Made by a program: the position numbers and the translations under genes
The notes under the pieces: generated by a model
What the model was told of the DNA's origin: nothing
The model's input: only the letters and a program-made list of their open reading frames with translations
Database searches by the model: none
In this document: piece after piece, positions 49,706 through 62,282 of the stretch
How the letters are laid out: every line of letters begins with the position of its first letter
Position numbering within the stretch: the stretch's first letter is position 1
NCBI GenBank assembly: GCA_036937835.1
Contig: CM072863.1
Location: 18,102,501 to 18,166,500, forward strand
Direction of reading: 5' to 3'
Source: Pampus argenteus
Taxonomy: Eukaryota > Chordata > Actinopteri > Scombriformes > Stromateidae
DNA: 64,000 bases

Positions 49706-50317
49706 GTAGACACCAGTCACATGCGCATGCATATGCCTGCACATGGATGATCATGTGTTAACGGATACATATATCACCTACTTGAACATACTGTGACTGT
49801 AATGTGGGACGGCGACTGTAGCGCTATTTATAAAGTATTTACATGCACACATTCGGCGCATATGCCAAACTGCTGTCATATGATGCTCACGGACTTTGCC
49901 GCGACACACACTGTCACAGTTTAACACATTCAAGGTTCTTTTCCAGTGTAATGGGGTCAGCCCTCAGTATCTTGGTCTCCCAACCATTTACACTGACTTA
50001 TTCTCTTTATCTAAATGGGGACAAGGTCACTATCGGTACTTAAGAAGCACCCCTGTGTTTTAACATCGGTGTAATTAAAAGTAAATGCACCATATAAGTT
50101 TCACCAACTCCCCACACACATTAACCTCCTACACAATTCAGTGACAAAGAGGATGATCTAAATGTACTAAGCTGCACAGGAGAAGATGGTGGTAAGGAGG
50201 GAAAGGGAGGGAAACCTGAGCCTTTGTCCTGTCATTCAGCGCACAGTAATAACCCAACTGGGGTTTTACCTCCAAGGACTGGTGATAAACGATACTTTCT
50301 TATCTCTCCCTTCCTAG
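49706..50317 (+). other. prickle2: prickle2 intron 5 (612 bp)
   Basis: An ordinary short intron with GT/AG borders. Nothing is recognised within. Confidence 0.85.
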
Positions 50318-50504
50318 ATCATCTTGGCGGATGAGTGCACTGAGGCAGAGGGGCGTCACTGGCACATGAAGCACTTCTGCTGTTTTGAGTGTGAGACAGT
50401 ACTGGGGGGCCAGCGTTACATCATGAAGGAGGGACGACCCTATTGCTGCTCCTGCTTCGAGTCCCTCTATGCCGAGTACTGCGACTCCTGTGGGGAACAT
50501 ATTG
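50318..50504 (+). CDS. prickle2: prickle2 coding exon 5 (LIM2 and start of LIM3)
   Basis: The acceptor is CTTCCTAG and the donor ATTG then GTATGC. It encodes 62 codons plus one base. It carries DECTEAEGRHWHMKHFCC and CCSCF of LIM2, then CDSC (251/254), which opens LIM3. The split Gly codon is completed by GC from the next exon. Residue 199 is Leu where the Phe of recalled human PRICKLE2 (IIFADEC) would be, a mild change. Confidence 0.97.
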
Positions 50505-52223
50505 GTATGCTGCACTGCTACCCGGCACCCGTCACCGTTAATACAAACTGCATTAATCACCATCAGGCCATGCAAAGGAATCATTACAAAAAAAGAATAT
50601 GATAATGCTAGATACATGGAGATACATGGAGTAACACAGAGGAGAAAGAGATTAAAGGTAGAAAGGATGTGGCCTGGTTTTTAGCAGTTTATCACTGAAT
50701 GATGTCATCCATGGTCATGCATTGAAGGCAAAGCCACTTTGCGCAGGGCCATAGAGACCTCAGTTTATAGAGTACAGAAATATGTACAGTATAATTCATG
50801 CAGCGTGAAACCAACCTGGACCAATGACATGACCGTATCAAATGACATTCCACCTTCAGGATCTGTTTCCATCAAATACACGTGCATCAAATTGTCACTT
50901 AAAGGTATACTATGCAGGATTTGTTGGTTGGTGTTTGTAAGCACAGCCTTCAAAGTTGGTCTCTCCTCCCCGGCTCCATGAGCAACAGTGGTCGAGCAAG
51001 CTAGAGAGAGAATGAAGAGAACGAGCAGTGCTAGTGAGAACAAAGCAGTTAATTACAGTAGTAAATTTTTTTTAAATTTTTACAACTTTGTGATTGTTTC
51101 ACGGCGGTTACATTGTAGTGCACAAATAAATACAACCACACCCCCGCCAGACCCTGCGAAAAGTGCCGTATTGCTGCATTTTGTGTGAATGCAGACCTTC
51201 ATCCAGTACGCTGTGGCCTCTCTGCTCTACATGTAGTTCAGTCCCACCCTAATTCAAGCAGACACACAGTCCTGCACCTCTTTATATATCCATGACACAG
51301 AAACTGAGCAGAGCAGAGGAGAGAGACAGAGACTATGATGTAACCTGGTCACTAAGCTACGAGTCTCAATCTCACACCCGTGTGTTGTTATTGGCTGGGG
51401 GCTACACACCCACTACCCAAAGGTTGAAATCCAAAAATGTCCCGAACACAATATAAGAAAATAAGAGAATACAGGCAGAAGACATAGTCTCCGCAGATAA
51501 GTGCAACACCACACACTTCTAGTGTCTTAAGTGATGTTTGAGAGGGATTACTTTTGTATAAGTCTATACATATTTTTTTTTAGGAAAATCCTGCATAGTA
51601 TGCCATAAAATACAAACATAATCATCTCACAACCTGGGAACAGTGTTGTGTTTGATGCAAATTCACTGAGCAAAGAAACTGCGATATTGTTCAGCAGAAA
51701 AGCTTAATATTAACACCTTTTGGCCTCATGCCACCTCCTGTTAAGGTGTGGGTGTTTGTGTGTGTGCTTGTGTGTCCCAAAAGGATGCCCAGGTGTGATT
51801 TTGGCACACACCGCTCAACAAATTTGCTTTGTAATTATTTGTCAGACAGGATATAGAAAAGTATTTGGCTAAAAAACACAAGTGATTATAAATTGAAACC
51901 ATCAGAAAACAAGCTCGAACCAGATGGTAGCCATTACCAAATAGCTGGTTTTCTTTCCCCCTTCGAAAATTGCAAACACGCTCAAAATGCAATATGTTTA
52001 TTCAATGCTAGGCAAACCCCCAAGCACAGTTAACTCCAGCCTCTAACTCCATTTTCTCACTCAACAAGCAACGTGTAATATGCTTTTATTTTTACTTAAA
52101 CTGCATGTTTAGATTTTTAATTTCAAGCTCTTTGACACCGTGCTTTTTATTTGCATTATAATTATGCATCCCAGGGTTTTATGTAAACCCTGTGAATTAA
52201 TGTGCTGCTTATCTTTCCGGTAG
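50505..52223 (+). other. prickle2: prickle2 intron 6 (1.7 kb)
   Basis: About 40 percent of this intron is one inverted-repeat-bounded insertion (50900-51607). The rest is unremarkable, with a short TG run near 51745-51770. Confidence 0.8.
50900..51607. mobile_element. Non-autonomous TIR transposon in prickle2 intron 6
   Basis: The left end contains GGTATACTATGCAGGATTTG and the right end, reverse-complemented, contains GGCATACTATGCAGGATTTT. This terminal inverted repeat of about 19 bp has one mismatch. The roughly 700-bp interior has no transposase ORF. I recall GTATACTATGCAGGATTT ends from a widespread fish element. Target-site duplication is not clear, and the superfamily is left open. Confidence 0.7.
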
Positions 52224-53102
52224 GCATTGACCAAGGTCAGATGACGTATGATGGGCAGCACTGGCATGCCACAGAGGGCTGTTTTTGCTGCGCACGCTGT
52301 AAACGCTCCCTGCTAGGTCGCCCCTTCCTACCCAAGCAGGGTCAAATTTTCTGCTCCCGCTCCTGCAGTCTAGGGGAGGAGCCCAATGGCTCAGACTCCT
52401 CTGACTCAGCCTTCCAAAGTGCTCGCTCCACCAGAGAGTCCAGACGCAGCTCCAAGGCGGGAAAGAGTGGTGGAGTTCAGGCAGAGAGATTTTCAGGGGA
52501 AGTGGACCCACTGTCTTTACAAATGGATCTTCTGAGTCTCTCCAGCCAAACCCCCAGTTTGACTCGTGAGCCACCTGCCTGGCAGAACCAGAAACAAGCA
52601 GGTGATGGTTACAATTATGAATCTCAAACAGACCCAAGTGAGAACCCCACCCCTCTCCAGCTTCTCAGCCAGTGCAATGTCAGGACTTCCTATAACCCCG
52701 CCTGCACTGGACAGAAAAATCAACAGCAGGATCACAGGATCAAGGAGACCGGAGGGTTAAAGAGACCACCTGTCTCAGCAATGAAGGGCCACTCTCTGAA
52801 TGAGACTTGGTTCAAACAGCCAGGTCCAGAAGAGTACTATCCACCCAAGCTGAGGACCCAAAAGAGCTTCACTGAGGTGTCTCATTGCTCTCAGCACAAC
52901 AACGGCTTCACCTCAGACAAGCGCTCGATCAGTCTGCACGGCTTCCAGAGGGACCGGGACAGAGATGCAGGGCCTCCGGCACCGACTCAGGTGGCAAGAA
53001 GCAGGAACCCCATCAATGCACTTAACTTCACTGAGCAACTGACCCCTCTAGAGCAGACCCCAAGAGGATCCATGGAGTCCCTGGCCCTGTCCAATACAAC
53101 AG
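52224..53102 (+). CDS. prickle2: prickle2 coding exon 6 (LIM3 and central tail)
   Basis: The acceptor is TTTCCGGTAG and the donor ACAG then GTAGGT. The 879-nt exon encodes the rest of LIM3 (DGQHWHATEGCFCCARC to IFCSRSC, ending near residue 306) and the central tail. The tail holds the conserved GSDSSDSAFQSAR segment, DPLSLQMDLLSLSSQTPSL, LQLLSQCN and EQTPRGSMESLALSN, all typical of PRICKLE2. Between these islands the sequence diverges and is Gln-, Ser- and Arg-rich, as expected for disordered linker. Reading through the donor adds 24 codons before a stop. Confidence 0.97.
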
Positions 53103-53215
53103 GTAGGTGTTGTAGTAATCAGACCTCTGTTTTTTTTAAAACGTTTTCTCTAGCTGCAGTGGGATCCAATCGATAAAAGGTGAAGTTAACCTGAATTCAA
53201 CTCTATTTCTTACAG
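53103..53215 (+). other. prickle2: prickle2 intron 7 (113 bp)
   Basis: A very short intron with donor GTAGGT and acceptor TTCTTACAG. If retained it would end the protein within 24 codons and remove the basic cluster and prenyl box. Confidence 0.88.
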
Positions 53216-54168
53216 GCAACTCAGCAGATGGAGGAAAGCGTCAGGAGCACCTTTCTCGTTTCTCCATGCCAGACCTGAGCAAAGACTCTGGAATGAATGT
53301 GTCAGAGAAAAGCAACATGGGTACCCTCAACTCCTCAGTGCAGTTTCGTAGCTCTGAGTCTCTTCACAGCCTCACAGCCAATCAGCCCTACATGGAAATG
53401 GATCCCCCGAGGTCCTCCCAGTACCAGGTGCAGTACTGCGACCCCTCAGGCATGGGTGTGGGTATGGGCATGACTCATTTACCACCTGGCTTCACCTTCC
53501 AGGAAGAGGATAGGGTTAGTTTGGTGAGCAGTGCCAACGCCGCTCGCCTGCCACCCATCAGTGAGCGCAGGGTGTCAGGTGGTGTAGGAGGAGTAGGTGG
53601 AAGGGGAGCAAGTATCCAAATAGATGCCCCAGAGGAGACTCCCCAAAGGCGCCGTCACCACCACCACCATCGGTCTCGGAGATCCCGGCGTTCTCGTTCG
53701 GAAAACGCTCTCAATTTGGTGGCAGAGCGGAGGCCGAGACTTCAAGAAAGACCACAGCTGCGTGTCCGTGAGGATTATGACCGTTTCCCACCACCAAGGA
53801 GCGCCAGGGATCAGTTTGGAATAGGTGGAGGAGGGGGAAGATACCAGCCCCAACCCTTCAGGCAGTGCCCCAGGACCACTTCAGACCTGACGCTTCAGAA
53901 CCCCGGGGCCAGCCGGCGCACAGGCTTGAACCAGTACTCCTGGGGTGATTATGATGATGATGACTGGTGCTCCACCTGCTCTTCATCATCCGAGTCAGAG
54001 GATGAAGGTTACTTCCTGGGTGAGCCAATCCCAAGACCCATCCAGCTGCGCTACCTCAGCAACCAGGAGCTCGTCCATAAGTACAACACAGGGATAGGAG
54101 GACCCAACCGCAGCGGGCAGGTGCATACTCGCAAACGCAGAAAAAGCAAGAACTGCATTATTTCCTAA
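53216..54168 (+). CDS. prickle2: prickle2 coding exon 7 (C-terminal tail, prenylation box, stop)
   Basis: The acceptor is TTACAG. It encodes NSADGGKRQEHLSRFSMP, then a linker with a five-His run inside an Arg/Ser cluster (residues about 696-712) that could act as a nuclear localisation or phosphoinositide-binding patch. Next come a DYDDDDWCSTCSSSSESEDE acidic-serine motif, GYFLGEPIPRP, and a final basic KRRKSKNCIIS. Cys865 in the C-terminal CIIS is the expected prenyl acceptor; Ser at the last position favours farnesyl. The stop is TAA at 54166-54168. Confidence 0.97.
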
Positions 54169-54794
54169 CATTCTGACATTTGATATATGACTCATTATTC
54201 AGCTTGTGTACACTAACATCCTCGATCTGGAACAAAAAAACAAACAAACAAACACCCAGTCCATTTATTCAGTGTTGTTGAGTGTTGAATATCATGTAAT
54301 TGAATGTCAGTGGTGAATTACAGTCGGTAAACAGTGAAAAAGCACCAGTGTTTGCATGTTTGTTCATTTTAATGTTTCAGAATATTCCCTGAGTATTAAG
54401 GCTAACATTTACATGCGCAGTTCTTTCAAGTCACAACATTTATCAAAAGCTAATGTGCAATTTTTTTTTTTATCATCACTTCAATGCAGCAAACAAGTGT
54501 GCAAGGTAGTCTGTTTTCGTACAGTAGCTTTTTCATGCAATGTGATTTAGATATAGGATATACTGTACTATTGTATCCAGTTCATAGTATGTACATAGAT
54601 AAATGAATTAATAATTTCACTTAAGTTAAGGAAGTCAGTGTAAATATGGTTGTAAATGAGGCCTCACATATTTTTATATTTTGTATGGATAGAATCATTT
54701 ATGTATTAAATATCTATAATGTAGAGATAGAAAATGGCAAAAAACAATTTATGCATGTTTTATTTGGCTGACCTGGTCCTGCATTTGGAATAAA
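54169..54794 (+). other. prickle2: prickle2 3'UTR (proximal)
   Basis: AT-rich sequence without open frames follows the stop. ATTAAA occurs at 54705-54710 and a canonical AATAAA at 54789-54794, which I take as the most likely poly(A) signal. Longer 3'UTRs are possible, as other AATAAA hexamers occur further right. Confidence 0.6.
54789..54794 (+). terminator. prickle2: Likely prickle2 poly(A) signal AATAAA
   Basis: A canonical hexamer about 620 nt after the stop codon, followed by a GT-containing stretch (GTGAGTGATTTG). Upstream ATTAAA at 54705 could be an alternative. Confidence 0.55.
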
Positions 54795-56486
54795 AGAGTA
54801 TTTCAGTGAGTGATTTGACTGACATCTGGAGTTTTTCCTCCAGAGAATGACAACATATGTCTTGTCTGGACTAGTGTGTATAACAGTCACCTTCTCCATC
54901 TGTTTAATGCATAAATGCATGATAATGTGGTGTAGAGGTTGATTAGAGAGTTACCCTCTACTGGATTGTTAATGTAAACTTGGATGGTAATGAGTGCAGT
55001 CACATTGAAATCAAACAGTTCAATTATGCTGCAGATACACAGTGTTCTACTGAACCTCAGGTTTATTACATCTGCCCTAAAAAGTTGGGAACTCCTGACA
55101 ATTGAATCCAGGATTTTAGGTGTAAAATCTGAAGCCGGTTGCACACACGGTCATGAAGTTCGCTCTATTCATAACTTAAGTGGAGATTTAGATATCACTA
55201 AATTATAATAAGTTGCACCACACAAACATAGTTTGTTCTTACGTAGAGATCAGTTCATACTTAATACAGTATGTATACAGAAACTGCCAGGTGTTAACTT
55301 ATTTATCTAACTGAACTAACTGATTAGCTTCATATAGAAGTGAAGGGTAAAGGAGGAAGATATTGCTTACACTTGATTAAAATGATGTGTAATAAACAAA
55401 TTAAACAGAGCAAGTTTTAATTTACATTTCACAAAACGGATCATATCTCAAATTATGAAACATAATGCTAATAGCATAAATAAAAAAAGATCAACATGTG
55501 TTATGGTTAAGTTAGCGTGATCAGATGTTTTCTACTCTTCAAACTGTACGAATACTATTAAATCTGATACATATTTCTCCATGCATATATAAATAAAAAC
55601 AGTCATGCCTGCAAAGAATTGGCAGTTTAATATATCATTTGATTCCATAAAGCTGTTACATCTAGCAGCTACAGTACAGCTTGTGATACTGTAGTGACTT
55701 CCTCTTTGCATTACAGTTGATTTTGATTGAATTTGGGTGCACGGTTCCTTAAGGTGCAACCTGGTTTTATAAATCACTAGTTTGAAACTAGCTAGTCACT
55801 AAGTTTGGGGTGTATTTATTGGCATGTACAGTAAAACAGGTTTTATCTCTGCACGTTGAGACGTGTCATACTGTAAATTGGATTGCCTCTGACGTCCATG
55901 TGGTCAGGGGATTACTGCCACTAGCCCCCCTAATCCACACAAATATACACACATATGTTTGGAGCAAGGTGTGTGAACGCCAATCTCTTGATTAGAGGCG
56001 TCGAAGCGCTAATGCTGTTGACATGGTTGGCACATTAGTATGTTTACTTCACCTAACCTCAACTTCCAAGGCGTGTGCTTCAGTTTTCATGTTTACTCTG
56101 GGATACTCGGATAACTCCCAAACCGGGAGGAAAAAGAGTCCTCATTTAGTCAGCCATGATACGGTAAAACCAGCTGTGTAAACACGTGAGATGCATTATG
56201 TCAGACTGCTGATGGCTTGGTCTGTAAATGTGGACTTTCCCCTGCTGTTAGTAAGTCTTCAAACTACAACTTGTGCACACTGCTAGTCACATCAGCTGAA
56301 AGTTGGAATGTGTCTCACTGCAATCATTGTCTCCAAGTGAAATGAGACGTACAATAAAACACACTAGCCTCTGTCCTCAGTAATGTGTCTATTATTGTTC
56401 TTGACACACGAGCCTTCCTTACATCATTATTAACATAGCCTAATATCAGTTTGTTTTTTTTACTAGTCTCTTGCTGTGCCTTACCC

Positions 56487-56488
<2 letters not shown>

Positions 56489-56519
<31 letters not shown>
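56489..56519. repeat. (GT)n microsatellite
   Basis: An uninterrupted GT run of about 15 units. Confidence 0.95.
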
Positions 56520-56520
<1 letters not shown>

Positions 56521-58875
56521 CTTCTCCATGTGTTTAATTAAAAGCAAATGGAGGCTGTACAGTGAGGGGTGCCACAGATTGCAGCCATATGCTTCCAGGG
56601 TTGTGCCATATTCAATGTAACGGATGGCAAGGGGATAATCCTCGAGTTTGCATGGATGCTTCCAGTTGTGACATCTAGTCATATTGTCAGACGTGCTCTG
56701 ACAGCAAATAAAAAAAAAAACACGAGTGTTTAGGTACCACCAGGATTAACTTGCAGCACAAAGAGCAAACAGTCTGTTGACATTGTCAATGAAAAAAAAA
56801 AGGTTTTATTGTTTCCTTTAATGATAGAAAGCTAATTTTCTGTCCAAATAATGAAAATGACACTTTTTGTTCCAAAAAAAACCCACCTACTTTGACTCAG
56901 TGAAAGTGAAGCAACCGTCCTTTTTGTATTGTGTAATTAAAAATAAATAAATAAAACAAATTGGTAAACTTTTTATTTTATTTTATAAAATTGTATATCT
57001 ATATAAATCATGAGAGCTGTCTAAATTATGAACAAATAATTACTAAAATAATAATTACTATTGTTGTGTGGAAAGTGAGTTCAGCGTTATTCCCTGTAGG
57101 GTGTTTTTAAATATGTTCTCAGACTAATGAATAAGCATTTTGGAAGTTAATTCAGGATCCGGATCCAGGAAAATAAAACTAGCCTTTTAGATTTTCTTAT
57201 AACTAATATCACAACATGGGCAACATGTTGACAACACTGTACCGCAGATTGTTATATTACCCAACAGGTGGAGGCATTTTAGCTAATGTTGCTTATATCT
57301 ATTTATTCCTTCTGCAGTCATCCTCCACTGAATTACATTTACTGTACTCTGGTTTATTAAGGCCTGACAGAGTAGCCATTGTCTGCAGAACCGACTGCCA
57401 TGCTTTCATTAACTCTGAGGTATGTGTCTGTCTGATAAACAACGAGTAAATCAGGTGCCAATGTGAAAATAGACAGAAGCCTCCCTTCCAGACAGAATTA
57501 TAAATTGTGTTTTTTTTCCACCAAAAAGTTCAAATACCTTGTTCAAATCCTTAAAATGGCATATCCTCCTTCTCCCTAATTTAAAAATCCTGAATATATG
57601 AATATGCAAATGTGTTTCATTTCAAAAATGAAAACTCAGATTTTGAGTGAGCACAGAGAACCTTTGAATATGAAAGCAACCTTCTAATGTCAAACTCTGG
57701 ATCTACAGTATTGTGCACAATGAAATTAAAACGTCCAAGTAAAGTAACAATAATCAAAAACTCATTTTTGAGTGGAGGGAAACTGTAGGTTTAGTCAAAT
57801 GCATACAAAAAAGACAACTACTTATTTACATGCTGCTTACATTGCTGCATCTTTAATCTCCCTCTGTACAACATTTAGTTTTTGTTTTTGTTTTGTTTTT
57901 TTGTCAATTGGATTAGACCAATTTCCTTTATGACACTGAAAAAAGTCATCATACCTTAATTATTTTGTAAAATGATATCACCATTATCATATCTGCGCTG
58001 AGATTGTGCATTTACGGCTTAAAAAGAATTCACAAATCTTTCCATCTGAGCCCATTTTTACCATGTGGGATTCAACACAGTGTGTATTACCTGTGTTTTA
58101 AAATCTACTTAATTTGGAAAATGTACCAGCTTAATTAACAGTCACACATGTTAGTGTGTGTGTGTGTGTGTGTGTGAAGGCCCAGATGCACAGCTGTCAT
58201 GAGTTGAAGCTGTTTGAGTTGTTTTGGGAGACTCTAAAAGCCATAATTACCGGTCCTTAAGAGCAGAACGGCTGCAAATTACAGCTGCGCTCTGAGCGAA
58301 CTAAAATAGCCGGATTCAATTATTTATAAATGAAGAATGCCGATGGTGTGTTATCACACACATACACACAAGCAGCTTGCTCTCATAGGCACGCAACTAC
58401 GTACACACTCTCCTTCCACACACACACACACACACACACATAAACAGACACACACACTGACTGGGCTGGTAAATAGGAGACGCATGACAGGACTGACTGA
58501 GGCCTTACCAGCAGTCTCCTCTCCTTCAGCCTCATCATGTGTGTTCAATTACCACACGAAGAATGCACCAAAACACAGCTATCACAGTTTTACCTGACCT
58601 GTACTGATATCTGACATTTAGATGAATGAAAATCACCTTTTCAAGGTGAACAGAGATTAAACATCTAAAGATTTAGTGTTTGGGAATCTTTTTATCTTCC
58701 CTAAAGTGTGATTCTGACATATGGCTCACACGTAGGGTCATGAGGGCAGCAGGGGATTTTCCTCCTTGATCGCCCTCCTTCACAGAACACCCTCTGTTTT
58801 AGCAATTTAGTTACAACGTCCTGTGTGAGAGGCTCACTCCTCTCTTGATGTAGATGTGTTAATATTGTGTGACAG

Positions 58876-58923
58876 TTCCTCTCCTCTCCTCTCCTCTCCT
58901 CTCCTCTCCTCTCCTCTCCCCTC
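58876..58923. repeat. Pentanucleotide microsatellite (TCCTC)n
   Basis: About nine copies of the same pentamer as at 418-463, again pure pyrimidine on the + strand, with a small variant (CCCCTCC) at its right end. Confidence 0.95.
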
Positions 58924-60633
58924 CAGTAATAGACTTGTAGACCTTGACTAAACCCTCTAATCTCAAAATGCATTTTCACCTACTTAAGCATGACCTTTGA
59001 CCTTCCACTGGCCTTTACTAGAGAAAATAATAACATTTAATTTCAAGTGTTTGCTCCGTTTGACACGTAGCACTGTGAAATGCTGCTAGGTTTGCGTTAA
59101 TCCGCAGACCCAACAACCCTCAGGGGCACCTCGCCATAATAGAGAGTGGAATGATGGGTACCTTGATGCTGTGATGCCAGAGGGCTTTGACAGGTTCATG
59201 ATATCAACCTGCTCCGCCCCTCCTCGCTGTGACTCATTAACAAGCTCGGTTTCCAGGAGGGGTACCATCTGTGCGCCACCTGTACGAAATCGCCACAGTT
59301 AGATACATTTAATGCAGGACTCCATTCATCTGATTTGTCTCTAAGTTTCCTATCAAATCACTTGACTGTCTGCTGTGAATATTCCCTTTATTCCTGCCCT
59401 TTCCTTTCTTTTTTTCTCTTTCTTTGCCCCCACCCTCCTCTCTCTTTCTGTCTCTCTGTTTCTCTCTCTATATCTGTCTATTTCACTCACTTTCTGTCTG
59501 TCTGTTTAGCAGAGATGACGGATGGACTGATTGTTCCTCCAGCTGTAAATGAGACAAGTTCTGTAATGTGAACTTCACAGTGCTGTATTTTTCCAAGACT
59601 TTCCAAGACCTACAAATAACATTTGTCCCCTTTCCTAAAATTGCATCAAATTTCTTTTCCCCCCTATTGAATAGCTTTGAATGTACAAACACTACCTCAC
59701 AGTGAACAGCTAAGTGAACAAAAAAAGAAGACATTTTTGAGTGGAGAGGGTTATTAAATTATTAATTGTATTGTATTTTAGGGTGATCATATCTTCATTA
59801 GTAGTTACATACATACATACAATGGTTTTCAGCTACTGCTTGCTATATTTAGTGAGGTGTCAACATTGGGGGTCACCTCTTAGCAGATTGTGGGGATGAC
59901 AAACAAGGTATAACTAAAAATATGAGTGTATTTTACTTACTGAAAAAGTAAACAACAATATGGAGCATCAGGCAAACAAGACAAAGTCAAAACCGTGTAT
60001 ATGGCTGGACTGTGTATGGTTTGATACGGGGCTAGTCGCAGATGTTTGAAACACAGCCGGCATCTCAAATGGTGTCAAGTGATTCAAATAGTATGTATAA
60101 TGGTAACAAAATGACCATCCAGGCTGAATCATGCTGCCACGTGTGTTAATTACTCGACATAAACTTGATGTACAAATAAATAAACAGTTCAATTGCTTTT
60201 TTACGTAACTACAGTAATGTAACTACAGGCACAGACTCATGTTGAATGAGCCTTCGTTAAGAAAGGGCAACTGACTAGTGTCAGTGTGATCTGCTAATTC
60301 CCCTGGCATCTGCTACTCATTCTCTTACTACTTAGACAAAGTAGATAATCTTCCGACACAATGGACAATTTAATCAGGTGGAACTGTTGTGCAGTCTGTG
60401 CTCTAAGTGACATCATTTCATTTATTAATCATATTCACATGGCATACACAGAGCAGCGCGTGTAGGCCTGGTCACTGGAGAAATCAGCACAATTACTGCA
60501 TGTCTCGAATTCATCTAAGTAGACCAATCTGCACTTTAAGACTCATGAAACAGTGACTCATTTAATCTGTGATACATCCAACCATGTTCACTCCTCTCTG
60601 ATTTGCAGTGCTGCTTGTGAGCTAAGTGTTGCC

Positions 60634-60637
<4 letters not shown>

Positions 60638-60679
<42 letters not shown>
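60638..60679. repeat. (GA)n microsatellite
   Basis: An uninterrupted GA run of about 21 units; homopurine, triplex-capable. Confidence 0.95.
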
Positions 60680-60682
<3 letters not shown>

Positions 60683-62162
60683 ATGGCCCTCATTTCACCT
60701 TTTCTTTTTTATGCATGCGTTCACCACTGGAGGAGGATTTTACTTTTTGCCTAAGTCTTAGTGAAAGATATAAAAGTCCGTTAGGCATAGTAAAATGCTG
60801 CTTTCAAAAGTATGACCCAGAGCAGGGTCTTTTGATGTTAGACCCTCAATTTTTCCATTAAATACAAAATATCAAATAATATCCAGACACATTGTTAAGA
60901 GGCTGGATAGGGTGTCAACATAGGTGGATGGTAGGCTACTTACATTTATATCTATAAGTACTGGTGCTCGTGCGGAAATGCTAAAATGCATTTTTACAAA
61001 GAGTAACAAAAGTCAAGCAAACTCTGCTCAGTCATGTGTAGCAAAGGATCCATGAGCCTGGACCTGTGAAAGCACCAATTTAAACTCATTTGCCATGGTT
61101 GCTATGGTTACAGTTATTGTTTTGTGTGAGTATGCTTTGGGGGCTTAATGAGTGTTGGCAGCCCTGGTGTATCTCTTCAGAAGATAAACATCGCCATCTG
61201 TTGATGTAACTTAGCCATTACAGCTATGTCAGTGAACTGAGGCCACTGAGACATATATAATATACCTAATATAATATCTATAATACATTATAATATATAA
61301 TAAACCAGAGTGCTTTTCTGTGTGATTGTGATTGCACAAAATTAATTAATTTTTTACTTCTGTTTATCATCTATGCCATTATTCTGGTGACTATAAAATA
61401 ACACAGAATGGATATAAGGACTAGCCAGGACTGCAAAAGTAAACAGTTCATTCTACTTAATCCTCTAGTCGGGTCAATTTCAATATAAGGTGTCATTAAG
61501 ACTTCCCAATTTACACTAAAAAAAGCTGAGATTTTCCATTTAAATACAAAAACCAAAAAACCAAAAGGTGTGTAACGGCGGGCCCACAAGTACTAAAAAC
61601 CAAAAGGTGTGTAAAAGGATATTTCACCATTTTTAGTCCATAGCAAAGTTATATTGTGATAACGAGTGTGATATTGTGTACATCTAACCATTTATTTCTC
61701 CCCTGAGTAATGTAATTATGACCACAAAAGTAGACCACTTACTTTACATTTAATGCAGAAAGATATAGTCTCCAACACCACCTGCCTCAGTCAAGATAAA
61801 CACAGAAGTCTTTTTTAAAACCACACCCTTATTTTTTGGGTGACCCCCGCATATTATATATCAGAAGATTCACCACAACCTGGACTTCACAAACATTTAC
61901 GTCCTATGAGACTTGTTCATCATTCAGTGGGTGTGAAAGCATAGAGTAACTTTTGATTTCACCAGTTATTTGCTGTGCTGGGTGTTAATGTTGGTGTTAC
62001 TGTGGGATGATTTAAAAAATCCAACTACTGTGGAACAAGATACATTAAGAATTACAGAAATAAGTGAATGATAATAAATTGGTGTTAGAAGTGACCTGTT
62101 TATGGACAAAGACAAGAAATAAAATACCTCCCATGTTCAACTATATTCCTCCATATACAGTA

Positions 62163-62168
62163 TTTATT
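62163..62168 (-). terminator. Likely poly(A) signal of the GLUT11-like gene
   Basis: The plus-strand TTTATT is AATAAA on the - strand, about 115 nt after the stop codon at 62283-62285. This gives a short 3'UTR ending near 62145. Confidence 0.55.
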
Positions 62169-62282
62169 GGCTGATGTATTTGCAAAAAAACTACAATAAT
62201 ACACAAAGCATAAATGTTGTCTCTTTGGTCACCCATGAGTCCTCCGTTAATCTAAAGCAGTCTGTACTGTATCAGGACTTCC

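Larger units (their letters stand above)
36060..54794 (+). other. prickle2: prickle2 gene: planar cell polarity scaffold with PET, three LIM domains and prenyl tail
   Basis: Seven coding exons (42293-42476, 46903-47016, 47497-47634, 49502-49705, 50318-50504, 52224-53102, 53216-54168) join in frame with GT/AG introns. From the Met at 42345 the product is 868 residues; I recall human PRICKLE2 as about 844. Order: PET domain at about 18-120, LIM1 about 126-187, LIM2 191-250, LIM3 251-306, a long serine-rich tail, an Arg/His/Ser basic cluster at 696-712, and C-terminal CIIS, a CaaX box. Prickle proteins are cytosolic, become membrane-associated after prenylation, bind Vangl and Dishevelled, and set tissue polarity; PRICKLE2 also acts in neurons. 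The N-terminal EKTVTKLMYDFQRNST and tail phrases such as RFSMPDLSKDSGMNV fit PRICKLE2, not PRICKLE1. The 2a/2b paralogue is undetermined. Confidence 0.95.
54795..62144. other. Intergenic stretch between convergent genes
   Basis: No protein-coding gene is recognised. Contents are GT (56489-56519), TG (near 58155-58176), CA (58417-58440), TCCTC pentamer (58876-58923) and GA (60638-60679) microsatellites, short A/T runs, a 39-bp-spaced direct repeat at 61556-61614, and a repeat-free segment at about 58190-58345 that might be regulatory. The short open frames, such as one at 57216-57449, resemble no family. Confidence 0.6.
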
